Shown piece by piece: positions 36,970 to 46,404 of a DNA stretch of 64,000 nt. This DNA is from Peptococcaceae bacterium. Its GTDB lineage: Bacteria > Bacillota > Dehalobacteriia > UBA4068 > JAAVYR01. The stretch is from assembly GCA_022791255.1 (NCBI GenBank), contig JAAVYR010000014.1, forward strand, positions 62,001-126,000, given 5' to 3'. Within the stretch, counting starts at the first letter, position 1. Each line of letters starts with the position of its first letter. The position numbers and the translations under genes were made by a program. Below the pieces are notes generated by a model, which did no database searches, was not told the DNA's origin, and worked only from the letters and a program-made list of their open reading frames with translations.

Positions 36970-38061
36970 TCAGCTTTCTTTTTTACCGGTTTGGTTTATC
37001 TCTTGATTTTGTGTTTTCTTATGGTTGCGCCGCTTTAGCTGTCCGCAGGCCGCTTCGATATCCTGCCCACGGGATTTCCGCACCGCCACCGCTATATGAT
37101 GACCTTCTAGGATTTCTACAAATTCCTTTATTCTTTCGCTTTTCGCTGGAAAAAATCCTGCTTCAGCCACAGGATTAGCTGGAATAAGATTAACAAATGC
37201 AAGCCGTCCCTTTAAGAGCCGCGCTAAGTCCTCTGCTGCCTTCTTACTGTCGTTTACCTCATGAAACATGGCATATTCATAGGTAATGCGCCGACCTGTC
37301 TTCTCTGTAAAGATATCGCAAGCTGCCATTAGGTCTGACAAAGGATACCGCTCATTAATCGGCATCAGCGCGCTTCTTATCTTATCATCCGCACTATGCA
37401 GAGAGACAGAGAGCTCCAACTGAAAATCTTCCTCTGCCAACTGTTTGATTTTATCAGCAAGGCCACAGGTAGAGATAGTCATTCTCCGCCAGCCAATATT
37501 TAAGCCCTCTTCATCGTTAAGGATTTGCAGACTTTTTTTCACATGGGGCCAGTTAGCAAGGGGCTCACCCATGCCCATATAGACGACATTGGTAATTATC
37601 GGCTTGCCCTGCTTTTGGCACCAGCCATTGGCAAGTAAAATCTGTCCGACGATTTCCCCAGCAGTAAGATTTCGCCCTTTCCCACACAGAGCCGTCGCAC
37701 AAAATTTACACCCCATAGCACAACCCGTCTGGGTGCTAACGCAAGTACTGACCCGGTCTTTATAAAACATCAGTACCTGTTCTACTGTATTGCCGTCGGG
37801 TAATTGCCAGAGAAACTTGATAGTATCTCCAGCATCGCCACACCAAGTATCCAATAGTACCAAAGGCGCTATCTCATAGTGAGCAGCTAATATCTGCCGC
37901 TGCTCTTTACTGAGATTGGTCATTTCATCGATACTTGACGCACCCTTTTCATGGACCCAGGAAAAGACCTGTTTGCCCCGGAAACGAGGCCAGCCAAGCT
38001 CTGCGCACACCGCGGCGATTTCTGCTTTATTCAGGTTCCGCAAATCCTGTAACGCTACCAT
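36970..38061 (-). CDS. rlmN: Dual-specificity 23S rRNA/tRNA adenine C2-methyltransferase
   Basis: This is a radical SAM enzyme. The cluster-binding motif is TGCAMGCKFCATALCG. MGMGEPLANW and ISTCGLADKI follow, and a C-terminal cysteine needed for the reaction is seen in DIEAACGQLK. It methylates A2503 of 23S rRNA and A37 of some tRNAs. It lies 6 bases after rsmB. Confidence 0.96.
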   Translation of the reverse strand: MVALQDLRNLNKAEIAAVCAELGWPRFRGKQVFSWVHEKGASSIDEMTNLSKEQRQILAAHYEIAPLVLLDTWCGDAGDTIKFLWQLPDGNTVEQVLMFYKDRVSTCVSTQTGCAMGCKFCATALCGKGRNLTAGEIVGQILLANGWCQKQGKPIITNVVYMGMGEPLANWPHVKKSLQILNDEEGLNIGWRRMTISTCGLADKIKQLAEEDFQLELSVSLHSADDKIRSALMPINERYPLSDLMAACDIFTEKTGRRITYEYAMFHEVNDSKKAAEDLARLLKGRLAFVNLIPANPVAEAGFFPAKSERIKEFVEILEGHHIAVAVRKSRGQDIEAACGQLKRRNHKKTQNQEINQTGKKES

Positions 38062-38067
38062 AGACAG

Positions 38068-39510
38068 TTACCCCTTTTTCCGTAATCTGGCAATGAAAAA
38101 ACCATCCAGCCCCTCTACATGGGGCAATATCTGCCACCAACCCTTTGCCAACTGATTTTTTAGCTTATCATCTGTCACCTGGGAGAAGAAATCTACCATA
38201 GACTCTAGTTGGAAATCTCCATGACGGGCTAAGAATTTCTCCAACTGGTCTATATTTTCTTCCCGTGTAATGGTACAAGTGGAAAACACCATGACGCCAC
38301 CAGGCGCGAGCGCTCTCGCCCCCTGGTCTAGGATTTTCTCTGCAAGAGCTGCTAATTCTTGGATGTTCCCGATGTCCTTCCGCCAGCGAATATCTGGGCG
38401 GTGAGATAAAATGCCCAGCCCTGTACAAGGTACATCAGCTAAACAATAGTCGAACTGCTCATAGTATGTTTCCCTTAAATGGCAACTATCTCCTAACACT
38501 GGACGGACGATTTCTGCTCCCAGACGTTTGCAGTTTCTCTCTAAGATTTTCACCTTGTGCTCATGGACATCCTGGGCAATGATGGTACCTTCATTTTTCA
38601 TCAATTGAGCCAGATGCGTCGTCTTGCCGCCAGGCGCCGCACATAAATCCAATACCATGCTACCAGGTGCAGGAGATAATGCTTGAGCTGCCAGCATAGA
38701 GCTTTCCCCTTGGGGCTGCAAAGCACCCTCTGGGATAGCCGGGATATCTTCTAACCCATGGCCACCCGTTACCAATACAATCCCATCTGATGCATAGTCG
38801 CAAGGCTCCACGCTTATTCCTAATGACTGCAGCTGTTTCATTAAATCTGCTTTTGATGTTTTTAAAGTATTCACCCGACAAGTAAAACGAGGCGTCTGGT
38901 TATTAGACTCCAGAAATGCCTTGCATTGTTCCCCGCCAAATAGATCCCAGGCATAATCCACCAGCCAACCAGGATGAGAAGTCATAATCTGCAAATACTT
39001 CTTGCCTATGGCAGCCTGTTCTGACCAGGTAGGATAAGTAATCTTATCTTTATTACGGTCTAAGTTCCGTAAGACCCCATTAACAAAATTTACCTGTCCC
39101 TGGTGTCCCAGTACCTTCGCCTGCTCACAAGCCTCGTTAATAATGGCATGAACAGGCACCTTGTCCAGATAGAACATCTGATAAACAGCCATCCGCAATA
39201 TCCAACGCAAATAATCCTCTACTGCTGAGAAATCTTTTTTAATAAACCCAGACAATAAAAAGTCTATGGTACCCAGATAACGCAGGGTACCATAGACTAA
39301 CTGAGTGGTCAGATTTTTATCACAAGGGGCAAACTCCACCTGGGATAAGAACCGATTTAATGCTAAATTTGCATAGGCCTCCTGTTGTTCTGTAGCCAGA
39401 AGTACAGAGAGGGCCACATTTCTTGCCGTAGACGGCAATGGCTTTTGCTGTTTTTGCTTTTGTTTTACTTTCGGATTGCTGTTATTTTTTTTAATCATCA
39501 TTACCGCCAT
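38068..39510 (-). CDS. rsmB: 16S rRNA m5C967 methyltransferase
   Basis: An N-terminal NusB-like RNA-binding domain (ARNVALSVLLATEQQEAYANLAL) precedes a methyltransferase. The SAM site is VLDLCAAPGGKTTHLAQL, and the catalytic cysteines are in ADVPCTGLG and STCTI. The length is 480 from the track start. The true start may be one of the ATGs at 39501 or 39498, since the upstream GCG GTA codons have no Shine-Dalgarno. It overlaps the end of the zinc peptidase gene. Confidence 0.95.
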   Translation of the reverse strand: MAVMMIKKNNSNPKVKQKQKQQKPLPSTARNVALSVLLATEQQEAYANLALNRFLSQVEFAPCDKNLTTQLVYGTLRYLGTIDFLLSGFIKKDFSAVEDYLRWILRMAVYQMFYLDKVPVHAIINEACEQAKVLGHQGQVNFVNGVLRNLDRNKDKITYPTWSEQAAIGKKYLQIMTSHPGWLVDYAWDLFGGEQCKAFLESNNQTPRFTCRVNTLKTSKADLMKQLQSLGISVEPCDYASDGIVLVTGGHGLEDIPAIPEGALQPQGESSMLAAQALSPAPGSMVLDLCAAPGGKTTHLAQLMKNEGTIIAQDVHEHKVKILERNCKRLGAEIVRPVLGDSCHLRETYYEQFDYCLADVPCTGLGILSHRPDIRWRKDIGNIQELAALAEKILDQGARALAPGGVMVFSTCTITREENIDQLEKFLARHGDFQLESMVDFFSQVTDDKLKNQLAKGWWQILPHVEGLDGFFIARLRKKG

Positions 39511-40183
39511 AAAATCTGGTTAATATTATTAATCTAATCAATTGCAAAATGCTGATAAGGGCTGCTGCAAGATAAGTAAGAGCCGCTGCATTTAATACTT
39601 TTTTTGCACCGCCTACTTCTTCTCTATCCAGATAACCGCCGCCTTCTAAGACTACCAATGCCCGGGAAGAAGCGTCGTATTCCACTGGCAATGTTACCAA
39701 CTGAAAGAGAACTGCAGCAGAAAACAGGATTACCCCAAAACGAGCCATCATAGGATTAGACATTAAAATACCCAAAAGAATTAAAAACCAAGAGGCATTG
39801 CTGCCGATTTGAGCAATAGGCACCAACATCGAGCGAACTTTGAGCGGTGTGTATTCTGTCTGATGTTGGATAGCATGACCTGCTTCGTGAGCAGCTACCC
39901 CGATGGCTGCAATGGAAGTGCTGTTATAGACGCTTTCTGAAAGTCGCAATACTTTTGCAGATGGGTCATAATGGTCAGTCAAATGCCCCGCTACCATTTC
40001 TACCGGCACATCGCTAAGACCATTATAGTCTAAGATACTCCTGGCAACAGCAGCGGCTGACGCCCCAGAACCGGAGGCAATCTTGCTGTATTTATTAAAA
40101 GTAATTTGCACCTTGCTCTGGGCCCACAGGGCCAGCAAAATACCAGGAATTAACAATAAATAGGTTGGGTCAAAATAGAACAT
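39491..40183 (-). CDS. Membrane zinc metallopeptidase (YugP family)
   Basis: This is a member of the Zn_peptidase_2 family, commonly found between fmt and rsmB in Clostridia. An N-terminal membrane anchor (YLLLIPGILLALWAQ), the zinc motif AAHEAGHAIQHQ and two or three C-terminal membrane segments are visible. The length of 230 is standard. GAGAGGGAA precedes the ATG. Physiological substrate unknown. Confidence 0.92.
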   Translation of the reverse strand: MFYFDPTYLLLIPGILLALWAQSKVQITFNKYSKIASGSGASAAAVARSILDYNGLSDVPVEMVAGHLTDHYDPSAKVLRLSESVYNSTSIAAIGVAAHEAGHAIQHQTEYTPLKVRSMLVPIAQIGSNASWFLILLGILMSNPMMARFGVILFSAAVLFQLVTLPVEYDASSRALVVLEGGGYLDREEVGGAKKVLNAAALTYLAAALISILQLIRLIILTRFYGGNDD

Positions 40184-40320
40184 TTCCCTCTCTTCAAGTC
40201 CTTTCTTTTTGTCATTTTATTATCCTGCCCATAGCCAAAGAAGCTTTGCACATATAACTTTCTTTCTATTTAAAAATTCTATACAAAAAAGCTGAACAGA
40301 TGCTTAAATTTTCCCAGTTT

Positions 40321-41262
40321 TTAGGCTCTGCCCAAATAGTCTCCAGCTTTGATACCATATCCACAGATAAAATCCTGAACGGCCATCATTTTTTTCCCTT
40401 CAGGCTGTACCAGTTTCAGCCAAATACTCCCTTTGCCGCAAGCCACCAGCACACCTTTTTCCTTCTCCACAGCAAGGACCTGCCCTGGCATACCTACCAT
40501 TGTAACTTCTTCTGCTACTACCGAAGCGCCGATTTTCAATCGTTTGCCCTGATACATGGTGTGTACGGTAGGAAAAGGATACATGCCACGGATGTGATTA
40601 TGCACTTCTTCCGCGGTCTTTTCCCAATGAATTTCTTCATGTTCTTTTTTTAAGAGCGGTGCATAGGTAGCAATGGCATGGTTTTGCGGTGTTCGTTTCA
40701 CCACACCGGCTTCCATATCTCGGAGAGACTGCAGGAGGAGCTCCGCGCCCATTTCCGATAACTTCTCATAAACATCGCCTACATTATAGTTATCAAAAAG
40801 AGGCATTTGCATACTGGCAATCATATCCCCCGTGTCCATTCCCTCATCCATGTACATGATGGTCACACCGGTTTCTTTTTCGCCATTGATGATAGCCCAG
40901 TGAATAGGCGCAGCACCGCGATAATAAGGCAGAAGGGACCCATGGATATTCACCGCGCCAAAAGGCGCTAACGCTAGGAGCGGCTTTTTCAACAATTGGC
41001 CAAAAGCAACCACCACCAAGATATCTGGTGCTAGCGCTGCAATTTCTGCCACTGCTTCCGGTTCATTGATACGAGCTGGCTGCAGGATAGGTAAATTATG
41101 AGCAAGAGCTGCTTCTTTCACCGGGGTAAAGAGAACTTTACCGCCTCGGCCCCGGGGACGGTCCGGCTGGGTGATAACAGCTGCGATTTCATGACCAGCA
41201 GCAATAAGTGCTTCCAGCGGTTTTACGGCAAAATCTGGACTTCCCATATAAACAACACGCAT
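40321..41262 (-). CDS. fmt: Methionyl-tRNA formyltransferase
   Basis: The product formylates initiator Met-tRNA using 10-formyl-THF. MRVVYMGSPDFAVKPLEALI is the canonical start. The folate and catalytic region is NIHGSLLPYYRGAAPIHWAI, with ETGVTIMYMDEGMDTGD after it. I start at the ATG at 41260-41262, with GAGGG 6-8 bases upstream; the track's TTG overlaps the def reading frame without its own Shine-Dalgarno. It lies 4 bases after def. Confidence 0.95.
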   Translation of the reverse strand: MRVVYMGSPDFAVKPLEALIAAGHEIAAVITQPDRPRGRGGKVLFTPVKEAALAHNLPILQPARINEPEAVAEIAALAPDILVVVAFGQLLKKPLLALAPFGAVNIHGSLLPYYRGAAPIHWAIINGEKETGVTIMYMDEGMDTGDMIASMQMPLFDNYNVGDVYEKLSEMGAELLLQSLRDMEAGVVKRTPQNHAIATYAPLLKKEHEEIHWEKTAEEVHNHIRGMYPFPTVHTMYQGKRLKIGASVVAEEVTMVGMPGQVLAVEKEKGVLVACGKGSIWLKLVQPEGKKMMAVQDFICGYGIKAGDYLGRA

Positions 41263-41266
41263 TAGC

Positions 41267-41719
41267 CTATCCCTCAACTTCCCGTTCCATAATATCTACA
41301 TACAAAACGCCCTTTAAATGGTCAATCTCATGCTGAAAAGCGCGGGCTAGTAAATCTTCCCCTTTGATGGTAAAAGACTTACCATTCCGGTCTTGGGCCG
41401 CTACTGTTACCTTTTTGGCCCGTTTTACGATACCGCTTTTTCCGGGTACGCTAAGACAACCCTCTACATCTTCTTCTACGCCTTCAGAAGCAATGATTTT
41501 CGGGTTGATGAGTTCGATAAGTCCATGTTCGTCACCGATATCCACCACTACTACTTGTTTAGAAATGCCTACTTGGGGTGCCGCAAGGCCGACGCCATCT
41601 GCAGCATAGAGCGTTTCTGCCATATCGTCTAATAGTTGATGCAGGTTTTCATTAAACCGTTTTACCTCCACTGCTTTTTCCCTTAAGATAGGGTCGCCGA
41701 TACACACGATTTGATACAC
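41267..41719 (-). CDS. def: Peptide deformylase
   Basis: This is a metallo-hydrolase that removes formyl from new proteins. All three motifs are seen: GVGLAAPQVGI, EGCLSVPG and QHEIDHLKG. I start at GTG 41717-41719 (VYQIVCIGDP) because AAGGAGG lies 9 bases upstream and the family begins there; the track start adds 11 residues (MCGLFARRKKQ) within the Shine-Dalgarno region. This gives 150 residues. Confidence 0.95.
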   Translation of the reverse strand: MYQIVCIGDPILREKAVEVKRFNENLHQLLDDMAETLYAADGVGLAAPQVGISKQVVVVDIGDEHGLIELINPKIIASEGVEEDVEGCLSVPGKSGIVKRAKKVTVAAQDRNGKSFTIKGEDLLARAFQHEIDHLKGVLYVDIMEREVEG

Positions 41720-41755
41720 CTGTTTTTTCCTCCTTGCAAATAAACCACACATATA

Positions 41756-41784
41756 TTTTTACCTGTTTTCCTATTTCTTTTCAA
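41756..41784 (-). promoter_or_regulatory. Possible sigma-A promoter for the def-fmt operon
   Basis: TTGAAA (41779-41784) and TAAAAA (41756-41761) are 17 bases apart on the minus strand, 36 bases before the def start and downstream of the priA terminator. Confidence 0.4.
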
Positions 41785-41816
41785 ATTCTTATTATTAATT
41801 TTAATTTTACCATGAA

Positions 41817-41848
41817 ATAAAAATGCTTGCTTGCAAAGGCATTTTTAT
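41817..41848 (-). terminator. Rho-independent terminator after priA
   Basis: AAAAATGC and GCATTTTT flank a short loop, with T runs on both strands, about 80 bases past the priA stop. Confidence 0.75.
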
Positions 41849-41928
41849 GAAGCCGTCAATGGCGAAGCCGCACTATAGCGCGAGAGGGCAACGCCCGAAA
41901 GCTTGCCCCGCAAGCTTTGCTGAAGTCA
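41849..41928 (-). repeat. GC-rich multi-hairpin sequence in the priA 3' region
   Basis: On the minus strand AAAGCTTGCGGGGCAAGCTTT, GGGCGTTGCCC and a CGGCTTCGCC-type loop follow each other between the priA stop and its terminator. The base composition is much more GC-rich than the surrounding gap. It is possibly another dispersed repeat, with only this copy in the window. Confidence 0.5.
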
Positions 41929-44166
41929 TTATACCATAGACAGCGGGTCTACATCTACCGTCAGCAAGATTTTTTTTGCCATGGGTTGTTCCTTTTGGAA
42001 TTGTTCCGTCGCTTGTTGGGCCCAGCTACGCAATAAAGCGCCATCAGCTCCTTTTAAAATCATCTGCATACGGTAACGGTCTTTGATTTTTTCTAAAGGC
42101 GCCGCTGTTGGCCCCAGCAAACTACCACTTAAGCCTAATGCCATTGGCTCATACTGCCGCAAATACCCCTTTAGTTTTTCTGCTGCTGTTTGCAGCACAC
42201 CCCGGTCCGTACCGCTCATCACGATGCGGATAAGAGCGACAAAGGGCGGGTACCCTGCAATCTCTCGCCGTTCCATTTCTTCTGCATAGAAAGCATGATA
42301 ATCCTGCCTAGCTGCACAGCGAATAATCCAATGGTCAGGCCGGTAAGTCTGTACCACCACATGGCCTTGGCCATCTTTCCGGCCGGCGCGACCTGCCACT
42401 TGGGTCAGCAGTTGAAAAGTGCGCTCCCCTGCCCAGATATCCGGTACATTGAGAGAAGTATCCGCTGCAATAACCCCTACAAAAGAGACGCTAGGAAAAT
42501 CCAGCCCCTTTACAATCATCTGCGTGCCGACTAAAATATCAATTTCTTGGTCCAGCATTTGCCGATAGATTTTTTCATGATTACCCCGCACTGCGGTCAC
42601 ATCTCGGTCTAGCCGAGCCACCCGCGCCTCTGGCCAACGCCGCATCACTTCTTCTGCTACTCTTTGGGTGCCGGCGCCAAACTGGCGAATAGCGGAGCTA
42701 CCACAATGGGGACAAATCTTAGGTACCTCTCCCTGAAAACCACAATAATGGCATTTTACCTTACCATCATAAGCATGATAAGAAAGAGATACCGAACAAT
42801 GAGGACACTCTAAGGCCTGCCCGCAAGTACGGCAAGAAACAAAAGTATGATACCCCCGCCTGTTTAAGAACAACAATGCCTGTTGCCCCCGTTCTAGTGC
42901 CGCAGTAATACCATCTATCAATCGGTCGCTAAAGATAGAGCGATTTCCCTGGCGCAGCTCCTCCCGCATATCTACCACCTCTACCTGAGGCAAAGGCTGG
43001 GCATAGACCCGCTGTGTAAGCTCCACCAGATGATAATCTCCCTTTTGCGCCTGGTCATAGCTATCCAGGGAAGGGGTAGCACTACCCAGCACCAGAAGTC
43101 CCTGCTGCAAGCGGCACCGTTCCCTGGCTACCTCTCTGCCATGGAAACGAGGCGTTTGCTCTTGCTTGTAGCTGGCTTCATGTTCTTCATCTACGATAAT
43201 AATGCCTAAATTTGGCACAGGAGCAAAGACAGCAGATCGCGCTCCAATCACCACCTGATAAATACCCTGCGCGATACCCTGCCAAGCCTCCCTGCGCTCA
43301 CTGCCAGTAAGACCACTATGTAAGACGGCAATAGGCACGCCGATACGGCTTTTCACATAGTCCACCATTTGCGGCGTCAAGGCGATTTCCGGCACCAGGA
43401 AAATACCTTGCTTCCCCTGAGATACAAAGTGCTGCAACAACCGTAAATAGATTTCTGTTTTCCCACTACCTGTTACCCCATGAAGCAACACCGGTTTGCC
43501 ATCTGCTTCCCAGCTACTTAATATAGCGTCCATTGCTTTTTGCTGCAAAGGGGTCAGCTCCCGCTGATTTTGAAATTGGTCAGGAGACACCGTATGATGC
43601 CATACAGTCTCTCCTACTTTCTTCACGGCACCCAGCTTGATGAGGGTCTGGATGATATTTTCTTTTACGCCCGTTGCCCCAAGGACATCTGCAAGTAGCG
43701 CTCCATCGTGTACCGCCAGATAATCCCGGACTAAGCCGCGCTTACTACCCTTTACCTCCTTGAGCAGATCCGTCCCATAGAGACGATACCGCAGCGAGGA
43801 CTGAGGCAACTTCCCAGTAAGTTGCAAACCCGCCGGCAGCATCGCCTGCATAGCAGTAACCCAAGGGCAAAGATAGCGCGCACTCATCCAATGAGAAAGG
43901 GTGATTAGCTCTTGATTAAAAAGCGGCTGGTCAGAGACGCAGGCTAAAATTTCCTTCACCTTTTCCAGAGGTACTTCCGGCTGGTCTACAAAATCCACCA
44001 CAATGCCTTCCAGCGTTTCCCGGCCAAAGGGGATTTTCACAATCATACCAATAGAGATGATCGGCTGCAAATGAGCAGGAATAGCATAATGAAATATCTT
44101 ATCCACGGCCTTCACTGCCCGATTGACAATGATAGCTGCATACTCTGGATATAACCTTTCACCCAT
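41929..44166 (-). CDS. priA: Primosomal protein N' (replication restart helicase)
   Basis: This is a superfamily 2 helicase that reloads the replisome at stalled forks. Walker A is LHGVTGSGKTEIYLRLL, and the DExH motif is IIVDEEHEASYKQEQ. Paired zinc cysteines lie in CRTCGQALECPHCS and CHYCGFQGEVPKICPHCG, and helicase motif VI is TQVAGRAGR. The length of 745 is typical. It is the first gene of the cluster but is separated from def by a terminator. Confidence 0.96.
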   Translation of the reverse strand: MGERLYPEYAAIIVNRAVKAVDKIFHYAIPAHLQPIISIGMIVKIPFGRETLEGIVVDFVDQPEVPLEKVKEILACVSDQPLFNQELITLSHWMSARYLCPWVTAMQAMLPAGLQLTGKLPQSSLRYRLYGTDLLKEVKGSKRGLVRDYLAVHDGALLADVLGATGVKENIIQTLIKLGAVKKVGETVWHHTVSPDQFQNQRELTPLQQKAMDAILSSWEADGKPVLLHGVTGSGKTEIYLRLLQHFVSQGKQGIFLVPEIALTPQMVDYVKSRIGVPIAVLHSGLTGSERREAWQGIAQGIYQVVIGARSAVFAPVPNLGIIIVDEEHEASYKQEQTPRFHGREVARERCRLQQGLLVLGSATPSLDSYDQAQKGDYHLVELTQRVYAQPLPQVEVVDMREELRQGNRSIFSDRLIDGITAALERGQQALLFLNRRGYHTFVSCRTCGQALECPHCSVSLSYHAYDGKVKCHYCGFQGEVPKICPHCGSSAIRQFGAGTQRVAEEVMRRWPEARVARLDRDVTAVRGNHEKIYRQMLDQEIDILVGTQMIVKGLDFPSVSFVGVIAADTSLNVPDIWAGERTFQLLTQVAGRAGRKDGQGHVVVQTYRPDHWIIRCAARQDYHAFYAEEMERREIAGYPPFVALIRIVMSGTDRGVLQTAAEKLKGYLRQYEPMALGLSGSLLGPTAAPLEKIKDRYRMQMILKGADGALLRSWAQQATEQFQKEQPMAKKILLTVDVDPLSMV

Positions 44167-44258
44167 CTTTAGCCCTCCCTTTTTTCTTACAGCCCAATCA
44201 GATTTATTGTTTTATTATACCATAAAAATAAGAAAAGGGGGTAAATCTCGTACCTTTT

Positions 44259-44322
44259 TGTCATTCTGAACCAATGCGAAGAAGCTTTAAGATCCTTCGT
44301 CACTGTGTTCCTCAGGATGACA
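44259..44322. repeat. Dispersed TGTCAT/ATGACA repeat
   Basis: TTGTCATTCTGAACCAATGCG and AGATCCTTCGTCACTG...CAGGATGACAG form an inverted pair between priA and spoVAE. Confidence 0.65.
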
Positions 44323-44375
44323 GGAACCTGCCATTATGCTCAGAACGACTGTGTTAGGAGTATTAAAAATAATCG

Positions 44376-44735
44376 TTAGTTTCGAGGTTTAAAAATCAGC
44401 GCGCCAATAAAGCTAAAAATAATCGCTGCAGAAATCCCCGCACTGGTCATGCTGAAAATCCCGGTAATCACACCGATGAGCCCATGAACTTCGATTTCTT
44501 CTAAAGCACCTTTTAAGAGAGAATTGCCAAAGCTGGAAATGGGCACCGAAGCTCCCGCTCCTGCTAACTCCACTAATTGGTCATAAATGCCAAAGCCCCC
44601 TAGGATAGCCCCTGCTACTACCAAGACGCACATAGCATGAGCCGGCGTCAGCTTCAGCACATCCAATAGTAACTGACCAATGACGCAAATAGCCCCACCA
44701 ACCAGAAATGCCCAAATAAATGTTGTCATATCCAT
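44376..44735 (-). CDS. spoVAE: Stage V sporulation protein AE (SpoVAEB type)
   Basis: The 119-residue membrane protein has three or four hydrophobic segments and the family motifs [32 protein letters not shown] and FGNSLLKG. It is part of the SpoVA channel that moves calcium-dipicolinate into the forespore and out at germination. I start at ATG 44733-44735, with AGGAGGTG 6 bases upstream; the track start is the GTG within that Shine-Dalgarno. It is the last gene of the spoVAC-AD-AE operon. Confidence 0.94.
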   Translation of the reverse strand: MDMTTFIWAFLVGGAICVIGQLLLDVLKLTPAHAMCVLVVAGAILGGFGIYDQLVELAGAGASVPISSFGNSLLKGALEEIEVHGLIGVITGIFSMTSAGISAAIIFSFIGALIFKPRN

Positions 44736-44761
44736 TGCATACACCTCCTATTATCCTTCTA

Positions 44762-45763
44762 TTATCCTTCTAAGACCACACCATGGGCGATGGCTGGGAT
44801 CGTTTCCTTCTGCTGATAAGAAAGAGGAGACATAAGAGCACCTGTTGCCACCACCAAGATTTTCTTTAGTTCTCTCCGTTGCAACCGTTTTAAGAAATGT
44901 CCATAAAGCACACTGGCACAACAACCGCAGCCGCTGCCTCCGGAAAAGACAGGTTGCGTTTCTCTATCATAGATAAGCAGACCACAATCTACAAATTGCT
45001 GGTCATTTAAGACAATTCCTTTTTGCTGCAAAAGTTCTTTGGTTATCTCATGCCCTACCTGCCCCAGGTCCCCGGTAATAATCAAATCATAAGCGTCTGG
45101 TGTCAGCTGCAAATCCTGAAAATGCTGATAAATGGTATCTGCTGCAGCTGGAGCCATAGCCGCTCCCATGTTATTTGGGTCGCTGATACCCATATCAACG
45201 ATTTTCCCCATGGTGGCCCCGGTAATACGCGGACCGCTGCCGCTGGCTGCTACCAGGCCCGCCCCTGCCGCACTTACCGTATATTGAGACTCCGGCGGCT
45301 TTTGGGCACCATATTCATTTGGATAACGGAATTGTTTTTCCGCCGTATTATTATGGCTAGAAGTAGCAGCAAGAGCATATTTTGCCGCACCGCTATCTAC
45401 CAAAAATGCAGCTAAGGCTAATCCTAACATAGAGGTAGAACAAGCACCAAAGATACCCAGATAAGGTACTTGCAGCTCCCGGGCAGTAAAGCTAGAGGAA
45501 ATAATCTGGTCTAACAAATCCCCCGCAATAAAGAAATCAATAGGCTTATCCTGGTTTCGCTTTAACACCGTATCACAGGCGTCCTGCATCATTTTCTTTT
45601 CTGCCAGTTCGAAGCTTTTTTCCCCTGCCCATAAGTCTGCATAGAGTAAATCAAAGTCATGAGCAAGAGGCCCTTTGCCTTCATCAGGGCCGGCTACTGC
45701 CGCACCGTCGATAAGCTTTGGCGGTGTAGAAAACACCCATGTTTGTTTGCCATGTTTTTGCAT
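44762..45763 (-). CDS. spoVAD: Stage V sporulation protein AD
   Basis: This is a thiolase-fold protein of 333 residues that binds dipicolinic acid in the SpoVA complex. FGACSTSMLGLALAAFLVD and ATSSHNNTAEKQFRYPNEYG are the conserved regions. It lies between spoVAC (stop directly before) and spoVAE (26 bases to its start). GGGAGGG precedes the ATG. Confidence 0.95.
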   Translation of the reverse strand: MQKHGKQTWVFSTPPKLIDGAAVAGPDEGKGPLAHDFDLLYADLWAGEKSFELAEKKMMQDACDTVLKRNQDKPIDFFIAGDLLDQIISSSFTARELQVPYLGIFGACSTSMLGLALAAFLVDSGAAKYALAATSSHNNTAEKQFRYPNEYGAQKPPESQYTVSAAGAGLVAASGSGPRITGATMGKIVDMGISDPNNMGAAMAPAAADTIYQHFQDLQLTPDAYDLIITGDLGQVGHEITKELLQQKGIVLNDQQFVDCGLLIYDRETQPVFSGGSGCGCCASVLYGHFLKRLQRRELKKILVVATGALMSPLSYQQKETIPAIAHGVVLEG

Positions 45764-45764
45764 T

Positions 45765-46334
45765 TTACAAATTCCCTCCCATGATAAAGTATTTGATTAA
45801 CGCCACAAAGAAAGCAGATACCACACCAAAAACAATAACGGAACCAGCCAACTTAAACATATTGCAGCCTACCCCCAGTACCAGTCCTTCTGTACGATGC
45901 TCGATAGCTGCTGAGGACATAGAGTTTGCAAAGCCGGTAATGGGCACTGCCGTCCCGGCCCCAGCAAACTGGGCAATTTTATCATAGAGCCCCAGCCCCG
46001 TCAAAGTAATAGAAATGATAATCAGCACCGCTACGGTAGGGTTCGCCGCCTCTTTCACAGGAAAACCAAAGTAGTTAATAAACATCTGCCGCAAAAACTC
46101 CCCAAACACACAAATCAGCCCACCTATCACAAAAGCTTTTACACAGTTTAAGAATACCGGGCGAGGCGGATTTTTCTCTTTTGCCAGCGCTGCATATTGC
46201 TGCTGCTCTTGTTGTTTCTGCTTCTGCTGCATTTCTTGTTCTATGGTTTGCGGTTGATTTTTTATCTCCTCAGAAGTCACCATTTTTACTGGCTGTTTTT
46301 CTTCCCTTGCCGCTTTTTCATTTTGTTCTGTCAT
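45765..46334 (-). CDS. spoVAC: Stage V sporulation protein AC
   Basis: The C-terminal ~140 residues are a SpoVAC membrane protein (CVKAFVIGGLICVFGEFLRQ; GLGLYDKIAQFAGAGTAVPI; GFANSMSSAAIEHR). In Bacillus this is a mechanosensitive part of the dipicolinate channel. It has an N-terminal extension of about 50 residues rich in Gln, Glu and Lys (EMQQKQKQQEQQQ), which is unusual. Its promoter is of the sigma-G type, so it should be made in the forespore. Confidence 0.94.
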   Translation of the reverse strand: MTEQNEKAAREEKQPVKMVTSEEIKNQPQTIEQEMQQKQKQQEQQQYAALAKEKNPPRPVFLNCVKAFVIGGLICVFGEFLRQMFINYFGFPVKEAANPTVAVLIIISITLTGLGLYDKIAQFAGAGTAVPITGFANSMSSAAIEHRTEGLVLGVGCNMFKLAGSVIVFGVVSAFFVALIKYFIMGGNL

Positions 46335-46374
46335 AGACTATCCCTCGCTATTCGTTTATTTTCGCCTTTTGGTA

Positions 46375-46404
46375 TAGCATGAACAGATTTTTCTTGCTTT
46401 ATGC
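46375..46404 (-). promoter_or_regulatory. Sigma-G promoter of the spoVA operon
   Basis: On the minus strand GCATA (46400-46404) and CATGCTA (46375-46381) are exactly 18 bases apart. This matches the forespore sigma-G consensus. Transcription would start about 35 bases before the spoVAC ATG. Confidence 0.7.
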
